A stretch of 37,314 nucleotides of DNA, from the NCBI RefSeq assembly GCF_036636695.1, contig NZ_JAVWNW010000016.1. One strand, given 5' to 3'. The notes beneath the pieces are model-generated. The model was not told the origin of the DNA. It ran no database searches and worked only from the letters and a program-made list of their open reading frames with translations. This DNA comes from Anaerorhabdus sp036636695. Lineage in GTDB: Bacteria > Bacillota_I > Bacilli_A > Erysipelotrichales > Erysipelotrichaceae. This document shows, in pieces, positions 32,509 to 37,314 of the stretch; within the stretch, counting starts at the first letter, position 1, and every line of letters starts with the position of its first letter. Position numbers and translations under genes: made by a program.

Positions 32509-33618
32509 TTACTTTCCTCCCAAATAGTCCTTAGCCCCAGCTGTACAAGTTTTAATATCCGCTACACCAACCCTTCCAAGGATTTCCAAATAATCATTAT
32601 CAATTCCACAACCACATGTTTTACCTTCGTGGACTATGCCTAAATCATCAGTCATAATGCTTATAATTGGAATATTCGATTGCACTGGAGTTAATAAATT
32701 TACAAGTCCAACATGTCCATAAGGCAACGCTTCTAATGTCTTAACATTTCGAATAATAACACGAGCATAATCTGGAATATGAAAGTGTTTGTTTGGACAC
32801 GAACAATAGAGAATCGGATGTTCTGCAGCTCCAAAAAATTCATGAATATTCATTGAATCAATTCCTAATGTCTCTTTTATCATTCCATATAACTCTTCCT
32901 TTGCAATCTCATCCGCTCCGAATTGTTTCCATCCACCACCAAACAAAATTTTTGATCCTTTTGGTAATGATAGTTTTATTCCTTTTTGTTGTAATGATTG
33001 CATTAAGAAATAGGCATATGCAGGAAAACCAATAATTCTAATTGGGAGTCTTCCTTTTGAATACTTTTGCATTTTTTGAATTATATTATCTAAATCCAAA
33101 ATATATGTATCTCCTTTATATTGAAGTGCATAATCTCTTGAAATGGTAAAAGAATAAAATGTTGATGCAAGTGCTGTTCTAGAAATCGCTGAATAATTAT
33201 TTAATTTTGGTTGATATCCAAGCATTACACAATGGGTTGGACTAAATGAGAATAATTGGTGCTTGATTCCTAAGCGAATCGCCATCTTTAAAAACATATA
33301 TATTTCATAGGCTGAATATTTAATGACACTAAACTTTCCACTTGTCCCAGAGGAAGTAACATGGGTTATTGCATTATGTTCAATTTCAATATGATTTCGT
33401 TTTAAAAATTGTGTAGTAATTATTGGAAGTTTATATAAATCACTAATAGACTTTAAATCACTGGGATTAAAGCTATATAAGTTACAAATTTCTCGATATT
33501 TTTTTGATTCATTATAAAAAATTTGCACTGTTTCAACAATAGCTTCAAAAAATAATTTATCCTGATTAGGCTCGTACGGATTCTTTAGACTAAATAATTT
33601 TTTCAAAGCTCTATTCAT
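32509..33618 (-). CDS. luxE: LuxE-family acyl-protein synthetase
   Basis: 369 aa. An AMP-forming enzyme that activates a fatty acid and passes it to LuxC. The ATP-binding TSSGTSGK lies at 88-95. A GAAEHPILYCSCPN segment and the aromatic/Gly ILGRVG ending are typical of the PF04443 family. A cysteine near the C-terminus (C358, in IKTCTAG) matches the acyl-accepting Cys364 of Vibrio LuxE. The ATG at 33618 was chosen because GAGGTG lies 5-6 bases upstream; the in-frame GTG at 33627 is part of that site. It heads the luxE-luxC operon. Confidence 0.85.
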   Translation of the reverse strand: MNRALKKLFSLKNPYEPNQDKLFFEAIVETVQIFYNESKKYREICNLYSFNPSDLKSISDLYKLPIITTQFLKRNHIEIEHNAITHVTSSGTSGKFSVIKYSAYEIYMFLKMAIRLGIKHQLFSFSPTHCVMLGYQPKLNNYSAISRTALASTFYSFTISRDYALQYKGDTYILDLDNIIQKMQKYSKGRLPIRIIGFPAYAYFLMQSLQQKGIKLSLPKGSKILFGGGWKQFGADEIAKEELYGMIKETLGIDSMNIHEFFGAAEHPILYCSCPNKHFHIPDYARVIIRNVKTLEALPYGHVGLVNLLTPVQSNIPIISIMTDDLGIVHEGKTCGCGIDNDYLEILGRVGVADIKTCTAGAKDYLGGK

Positions 33619-33637
33619 TGAAATCACCTCTATTCCT

Positions 33638-33659
33638 ATTATACAGCATGTTTCAACAT
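33638..33659 (-). promoter_or_regulatory. Promoter region of luxE with a 12-bp inverted repeat
   Basis: TATAAT on the minus strand (33638-33643) sits about 20 bases before the luxE start. Just upstream is ATGTT-TC-AACAT (33648-33659), a perfect 5-2-5 palindrome in the -10/-35 spacer. It may be an operator. The -35 box is weak. Confidence 0.5.
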
Positions 33660-33662
33660 AAT

Positions 33663-33690
33663 AAAAAGGCAGTCTATAAATAAACCACCT
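33663..33690 (-). terminator. Probable terminator of perR
   Basis: A 7-bp stem with two G-U pairs (33667-33673 with 33684-33690) followed by TTTTTATT on the minus strand. Confidence 0.55.
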
Positions 33691-33697
33691 CTACAAT

Positions 33698-34084
33698 TTA
33701 TACCGTATGTTTTGCTAAACACTCTGGGCAAACGCCATAGAACAATGTCTCGTGTTTTAAAATTTTGAATTCTGAATCAACCTTATCTAAATTCTCATCA
33801 TAAGGAATTTCAGTGTCAAATAAACGATGACATTCATTGCATTTAAAATGATAATGATTATGATTTCGATAATCGAAACAATCAGCACCATCCATGGTAG
33901 GTACAAATCCTATCTCTCCCATTTCTGCAAGTTTCTTTAGATTTCTAAATACTGTTGCACGACTTATGCATGGCATTTTTTCTTTTACCAATACATAGAT
34001 TTGATCAGCTGTTAAGTGATCACTTTGAAGCATAATCTCTTTTCTAATAATGTCTTTTTGGCTTGTGTTTCTGGTCTCTTTCAT
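33698..34084 (-). CDS. perR: Fur-family peroxide regulator PerR
   Basis: 128 aa. An N-terminal winged helix is followed by the C-terminal metal and dimerisation domain. The structural zinc site is C82/C85 and C119/C122. The five regulatory iron ligands of B. subtilis PerR align with H23, D71, H77, H79 and D90; Asp at the last position separates PerR from Fur. Oxidation of two of these His by peroxide would release it from DNA. Its promoter carries a 17-bp box, suggesting autoregulation. Confidence 0.85.
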   Translation of the reverse strand: MKETRNTSQKDIIRKEIMLQSDHLTADQIYVLVKEKMPCISRATVFRNLKKLAEMGEIGFVPTMDGADCFDYRNHNHYHFKCNECHRLFDTEIPYDENLDKVDSEFKILKHETLFYGVCPECLAKHTV

Positions 34085-34146
34085 TTTACTCGCTCCATAT
34101 TTTCCGTCTCCACAATAAAAGTATCAAAGGATATTCTATTGCTAAA

Positions 34147-34184
34147 GATATTATAATAATATCTATTAGACCCTTTCTAGGCAA
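34147..34184 (-). promoter_or_regulatory. perR promoter with PerR/Fur-type box
   Basis: TTGCCT (34179-34184), 17 bp, TATTAT (34156-34161) on the minus strand. The perfect palindrome GATATTAT-A-ATAATATC (34147-34163) overlaps the -10; its 7-1-7 core matches the PerR/Fur box form. Confidence 0.8.
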
Positions 34185-34242
34185 GTAAATTGATTACAAA
34201 AGCCTATAAAATTGATTAGCATTAAAACCATTTCAAATAAAT

Positions 34243-34273
34243 AAAAAAAGATAACTTCTTGTAAAAGTTATCT
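34243..34273 (-). terminator. Terminator of rpsO
   Basis: A 9-bp stem AGATAACTT/AAGTTATCT (34249-34257 with 34265-34273) followed by a T-run on the minus strand. Confidence 0.8.
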
Positions 34274-34289
34274 CTATTGATATATGAAA

Positions 34290-34556
34290 CTATTTTCTTA
34301 ATCCTAGACGTTGTACTAATACACGGTAACGGTTTACATCAGTATCGCGTAAGTAACCTAAGAAATTTTTTCTGCGTCCAACCATTTTCATTAAACCACG
34401 AGTTGAATGATAGTCTTTTTTGTGTTCTTTCAAGTGTTCAGTTAAACGGTTAATTTGAGCTGTTAAAACTGCAACTTGAACTTCCACAGAACCTGTATCC
34501 CCTTCAAAACGAGCATAATCTTTCATGATTTGAGTCTTTTCTGCTTTAGATAACAT
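34290..34556 (-). CDS. rpsO: 30S ribosomal protein S15
   Basis: 88 aa, the usual length. A primary-binding 16S protein of the central domain. Signatures: QIMKDYARFEGDTGSVEVQ near the N-terminus, HLKEHKKDYHSTRGLMKMVGRR in the middle, and the C-terminal LRDTDVNRY. AGGAGG precedes the ATG, and a promoter lies about 80 bases upstream, leaving room for an S15-binding leader. Confidence 0.97.
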   Translation of the reverse strand: MLSKAEKTQIMKDYARFEGDTGSVEVQVAVLTAQINRLTEHLKEHKKDYHSTRGLMKMVGRRKNFLGYLRDTDVNRYRVLVQRLGLRK

Positions 34557-34638
34557 TGTGTTTCCTCCTATTTTCTATTGTCCTAATGAACCGAGATTAT
34601 CGACGAGGAGTCAAATACCCCAGTACAAAAGCTAGTAA

Positions 34639-34667
34639 AATATACCATGATTCATTACAAAATGCAA
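34639..34667 (-). promoter_or_regulatory. Promoter of rpsO
   Basis: TTGCAT (34662-34667), 17 bp, TATATT (34639-34644) on the minus strand. The transcript would have a leader of about 75 nt containing several GC-rich segments (GGGGT...ACTCC). Confidence 0.65.
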
Positions 34668-34671
34668 TCTT

Positions 34672-36210
34672 TTAATCCATTTTTATAAAACTTTGATTAG
34701 AAATTTCATAAACCGTATCACAAACTTCATCAATAAATTTGCGATCATGTGAAATACTAATAATACATCCACCAAAATCACCAAATATTTTCCGTATTAC
34801 CGGATTTGATAAAGGGCTTAAGTTTCGTGTTGGTTCATCCAATAGTAATACATTAAATTGATTAATTACTAAATGAATTAACATAACTTTACATCGTTGA
34901 CCATAACTCAATTGTTTAATCTTATGTTCCATCTCGTCACTTGTGAATTTTAGTGAACCTAAGTAGGATTGAATTTTTGACTTCATCTCGTATTCTTGAT
35001 TTTTCAATAAAAATTCGACTGGTGAGATATCTGTTGGAAGTAAATCTCCATAGTTTTGTGGCAAATATCCAACTGTTATATCTTTTCTATTTTGTAATAA
35101 TTGTAATATATGTTTTAACAATGTTGTTTTTCCAGTACCATTTTGTCCAATTAAAACAATATGTTCATTGCCCTTTACCAGTAACCTAATATCTTTGCAT
35201 AACGTTCTATCATCAACCTGAAGTTTAGGTAATTCTAAATCAAGAATAATCTTATTTCTATTTACCGTACATTCATCAAAGAAAATTTCTATCGCTTCTT
35301 CTGGTTCGATTTTATGCGTAAGTTCTTTGTCTTCTAATCGTTTACCCAAGGCTTTTACACTTCGCATTTTCTTTTTTAATAACTGCCCACCATGTGGATT
35401 TTGTCTAGATACGCTGTTCAATTCGTGGTCGACCCGTTGATAGATTTGACGATAACGTTCTAATTGCTTTTCATACTCTGCCTTTTCCTTGGAGGCAATT
35501 CGATTTGTTCTTTGAATATTATAATTTCTTCTTTCACAATACTCTATATATCCACAATGTTCAAAATTCCAAACAGGAGAAGTTTTCCTTTTCAACTGTT
35601 CTAAATGTAATATTCCATTGGCTGTATTTTCCAATAAAACTTCATCATGGGTAATAAATAAAACCGGTCTATCAATCTCTTTGATGAATTCCTCTAGCCA
35701 AATAAGTGTTTTTAAATCCAAATCGTTGGTTGGCTCGTCTAGTAATAGTATATCTGGTTGTTCATATAAAATCTTAGCGAGTTGTATTTTTACTTTCTCA
35801 CCCCCGCTAAACGATTCCATTAATCGATTTTCAAATAATAGTGAACTGTCAAAATCCACTTTACTTAAACATTCAACTACTTTTGATATATCATTGTAAT
35901 AACTTGGATCTAATCCTTCACTTGGTTTTTTCTTAACAATAAATTCAAACAATTCTGTATCATTCCAACTCAAATCTAAAGTTTGTGATAAATAACCACA
36001 TTGATAACCATTTTTGTTTATATCGCCTTGTATACTAACATAATCTTGTATTAGATTGGGATTTATAATCGCTTTTAAAAGGGTACTTTTTCCATTACCC
36101 TCTTCACCTATAATTGCAATTTTATCATTTTTATTTAACACAAAGCTTAAATTATTAATTAACGTTCTTCCTTTGTGTGTTTGTATTGTAATATTTCTAA
36201 TTTCAAGCAT
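34672..36210 (-). CDS. ABC-F protein, possible ribosome protection factor
   Basis: 512 aa, two ABC domains and no membrane helices. Domain 1 has Walker A GEEGNGKST (35-43), signature FSGGE and LLLDEPTNDLDL. A linker with a long charged coiled coil (about 230-310) follows. Domain 2 has Walker A GQNGTGKTT (355-363), an altered signature LSYGQ and DEPTRNLSPLS instead of the usual TNHLD. Such sequences occur in ABC-F proteins that protect ribosomes from lincosamide, streptogramin or pleuromutilin antibiotics, and in housekeeping translation factors. The start at 36210 follows TAGGAGGTGG. A leader peptide gene and hairpin precede it. Confidence 0.85.
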   Translation of the reverse strand: MLEIRNITIQTHKGRTLINNLSFVLNKNDKIAIIGEEGNGKSTLLKAIINPNLIQDYVSIQGDINKNGYQCGYLSQTLDLSWNDTELFEFIVKKKPSEGLDPSYYNDISKVVECLSKVDFDSSLLFENRLMESFSGGEKVKIQLAKILYEQPDILLLDEPTNDLDLKTLIWLEEFIKEIDRPVLFITHDEVLLENTANGILHLEQLKRKTSPVWNFEHCGYIEYCERRNYNIQRTNRIASKEKAEYEKQLERYRQIYQRVDHELNSVSRQNPHGGQLLKKKMRSVKALGKRLEDKELTHKIEPEEAIEIFFDECTVNRNKIILDLELPKLQVDDRTLCKDIRLLVKGNEHIVLIGQNGTGKTTLLKHILQLLQNRKDITVGYLPQNYGDLLPTDISPVEFLLKNQEYEMKSKIQSYLGSLKFTSDEMEHKIKQLSYGQRCKVMLIHLVINQFNVLLLDEPTRNLSPLSNPVIRKIFGDFGGCIISISHDRKFIDEVCDTVYEISNQSFIKMD

Positions 36211-36233
36211 AGCACCACCTCCTAAAAGGCGTA

Positions 36234-36275
36234 ACAAAAATAAGTTTAGATTCAATTTAGTTTTCTTATTTTTGT
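36234..36275 (-). promoter_or_regulatory. Leader hairpin of the ABC-F gene
   Basis: An 11-bp perfect stem ACAAAAATAAG/CTTATTTTTGT (36234-36244 with 36265-36275), loop of 20. The 5' arm on the minus strand is the last part of the leader ORF, so a ribosome there would block the hairpin. No U-run follows directly, so it is not a plain terminator. Confidence 0.6.
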
Positions 36276-36286
36276 AAATTGCGCAT
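36266..36286 (-). CDS. Leader peptide MRNLQK upstream of the ABC-F gene
   Basis: Six codons plus stop. A GGGGTGAG ribosome site lies 3-5 bases before the ATG, and it is close to the predicted transcription start. Its 3' part forms the upstream arm of the leader hairpin. Resistance ABC-F and erm genes are often controlled by stalled leader translation, and this arrangement fits that, but translation is not proven. Confidence 0.55.
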   Translation of the reverse strand: MRNLQK

Positions 36287-36302
36287 GCTCTCACCCCAAA
36301 AC

Positions 36303-36331
36303 ATTATAATATCATTTTTATTTTATATCAA
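36303..36331 (-). promoter_or_regulatory. Promoter of the ABC-F gene
   Basis: TTGATA (36326-36331), 17 bp, TATAAT (36303-36308) on the minus strand. A 5' end near 36296 would leave only about 10 nt before the leader ORF. Confidence 0.75.
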
Positions 36332-36370
36332 GGTCACAGAATGTTATATAATAAATACGAGGTGAAACAA

Positions 36371-37228
36371 ATGAAAAAGATTGGGTTTATTGGAACAGGT
36401 GTTATGGGTGCTTCAATGGTAAGAAATTTACTCAAGCACGGATTTGAAGTCAACGTATATAATCGTACTTTAGAGAAAGCAAAAGTATTAGAAAACGATG
36501 GAGCTATATGTTGTACAACAATTGAAGATTGCGTTCGCAATGTTGATGCAGTGATTACAATCGTTGGATTACCTGCTGATGTTAAAGAAGTATATGAAAA
36601 AATATTTACCAATGCTAAATCGGAAACAATTGCAATTGATATGACAACATCTAGTCCCACACTAGCTCAAGAATTAGCTAAGCAAGGAAAAGAGAATCAC
36701 ATTCATGTACTTGATGCCCCTGTTTCTGGTGGCGATGTTGGCGCAAAGAATGGAACATTATCAATCATGGTTGGTGGTAATAGTGAAATCTTTGAACGTT
36801 GTATGCCTTTATTTGAAGCTATGGGTAAGAATATCATTTATTGTGGAAATTCTGGCATGGGTCAACATACCAAAATGGCGAATCAAATCGCAATAGCTGG
36901 AGCAGTAACAGGTGTCGCGGAAGCTATCATCTACGCTGAAAAAATGGGACTTGACCAAAACACTATGCTTAATGCAATTAGTGCTGGTGCTGCTGGAAGT
37001 TGGCAAATGACTAACAATGGTCCAAAAATGATTAATCATGATACTACCCCAGGATTCTTCATTAAACATTTTGTAAAGGATATGAACATCGCTCTTGATT
37101 GTGCAACTAAAAACAATCTTGAATTGCCTGTCCTTAAGTTAGTTCAATCTATGTATCAAGATATGATTGACCATGGTGAAGAAGACTTGGGAACTCAAGC
37201 TATCTACGAATACTATCTTCATAAATAG
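36371..37228 (+). CDS. NAD(P)-dependent beta-hydroxyacid dehydrogenase (3-hydroxyisobutyrate dehydrogenase family)
   Basis: 285 aa. The N-terminal Rossmann motif is GFIGTGVMGASM. The substrate motif DAPVSGGDVGAKNGTL and the catalytic-lysine region GNSGMGQHTKMANQ are diagnostic. The family oxidises 3-hydroxyisobutyrate, tartronate semialdehyde or succinate semialdehyde; the substrate is open. The start at 36371 was chosen because GAGGTG lies 6 bases upstream; the ORF reaches back to an ATG at 36341 that lies in the promoter. TATAAT at 36347-36352 is a candidate -10. The stop is only 3 bases before the hairpin array at the window end. Confidence 0.9.
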   Translation: MKKIGFIGTGVMGASMVRNLLKHGFEVNVYNRTLEKAKVLENDGAICCTTIEDCVRNVDAVITIVGLPADVKEVYEKIFTNAKSETIAIDMTTSSPTLAQELAKQGKENHIHVLDAPVSGGDVGAKNGTLSIMVGGNSEIFERCMPLFEAMGKNIIYCGNSGMGQHTKMANQIAIAGAVTGVAEAIIYAEKMGLDQNTMLNAISAGAAGSWQMTNNGPKMINHDTTPGFFIKHFVKDMNIALDCATKNNLELPVLKLVQSMYQDMIDHGEEDLGTQAIYEYYLHK

Positions 37229-37231
37229 CTT

Positions 37232-37314
37232 CCACGTGTAAAACACGTGGTTCTGACTAAACCCTATAAGGGCTATTACCACACTGACCCTTAAGGGTCG
37301 TGTGAAGGGCCTGA
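37232..37314. mobile_element. Structured non-coding end, possible IS200/IS605-type terminus or omega RNA
   Basis: Three consecutive hairpins: an 8-bp perfect stem (37232-37239 with 37243-37250), a small CCCT/AGGG stem (37262-37272), and a 10-bp stem with a single extra T (37280-37304, bulge at 37285). A one-T bulge in a terminal palindrome is a known mark of IS200/IS605 ends recognised by TnpA. AAGGGYY occurs three times (37268, 37293, 37305). No protein is encoded. Read on the minus strand it could be the 3' end of a tnpB omega RNA. It runs off the window, so the element is not confirmed. Confidence 0.4.

Noticed and set aside
36334..36660. Minus-strand ORF of 108 aa opposite the dehydrogenase start
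   Set aside because: It is the antisense shadow of the Rossmann domain and has no ribosome site.
37232..37250. Simple intrinsic terminator for the dehydrogenase gene
   Set aside because: The stem is good but no T-run follows on the plus strand, and further hairpins with a bulged T continue to the edge.
1..37314. CRISPR array, tRNA or rRNA genes, prophage
   Set aside because: I saw no regularly spaced direct repeats, cloverleaf-like sequence with CCA end, rRNA signature or phage structural genes.
1..37314. Mollicute-like reassignment of TGA to Trp
   Set aside because: TGA ends several genes (comGA, cshB), and Trp in the conserved proteins is encoded by TGG.

Overview
The window looks like a chromosomal segment, perhaps a whole contig, from a low-GC, AT-rich member of the Bacillota (Firmicutes). 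A relative of the Erysipelotrichia is my best guess. That placement is an inference from gene content and order; no 16S rRNA is present. Strong Shine-Dalgarno sequences, sigma-A promoters with 16-17 bp spacers, a T-box leader, a complete comG operon and a B. subtilis-like gene order (cshB-nfo, rluB-murJ, murC-ytxG-ytxH-ccpA) all fit this group. TGA is used as a stop and the code is standard. Most genes lie on the minus strand.

Layout. 1-1892: an exported, flavinylated fumarate-reductase-like lipoprotein. 1926-6714: elongation factor P with its own promoter, the seven-gene comG competence pseudopilus operon, and a metallo-beta-lactamase-fold hydrolase (YqgX type). 6727-8940: rpmG, and divergently ispG with a HAD phosphatase. 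8958-13830: an atypical Lgt, endonuclease IV, a DEAD-box helicase, divergent ispH, and an RsuA/RluB-type pseudouridine synthase. 13827-17582: a MurJ-like flippase, a small lipoprotein, and tyrS under a T-box. 17623-23362: ccpA, ytxH-like, ytxG-like, murC, a disordered hypothetical protein, a lipoprotein and trmB. 23386-26309: pnp and a two-iron superoxide reductase. 26298-31217: a TetR-controlled ABC exporter whose permease carries a very long coiled coil, with a GIY-YIG gene at the end. 31232-33659: a luxE-luxC pair, a fatty-acid reductase without luciferase genes. 33663-34184: a PerR-type regulator with an autoregulatory box. 34243-34667: rpsO. 34672-36331: an ABC-F protein with a short leader ORF and leader hairpin. 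36371-37228: a beta-hydroxyacid dehydrogenase. 37232-37314: a structured non-coding end resembling an IS200/IS605 (tnpB/omega RNA) terminus.

How the genes fit together. Much of the window is core housekeeping: cell-envelope synthesis (murC, murJ, lgt, ispG, ispH), translation (efp, tyrS, trmB, rpsO, rpmG, pseudouridine synthase) and RNA turnover (pnp, cshB). Oxidative defence is represented by superoxide reductase and PerR, which suits an anaerobe or microaerophile. The accessory parts most worth attention are the orphan LuxE/LuxC pair, the ABC-F leader, the EF-P with a non-canonical tip loop, the Lgt lacking several residues essential in E. coli, the disordered protein before murC with a duplicated short motif, and the mobile-element-like right edge. 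I found no CRISPR array, tRNA, rRNA or prophage.
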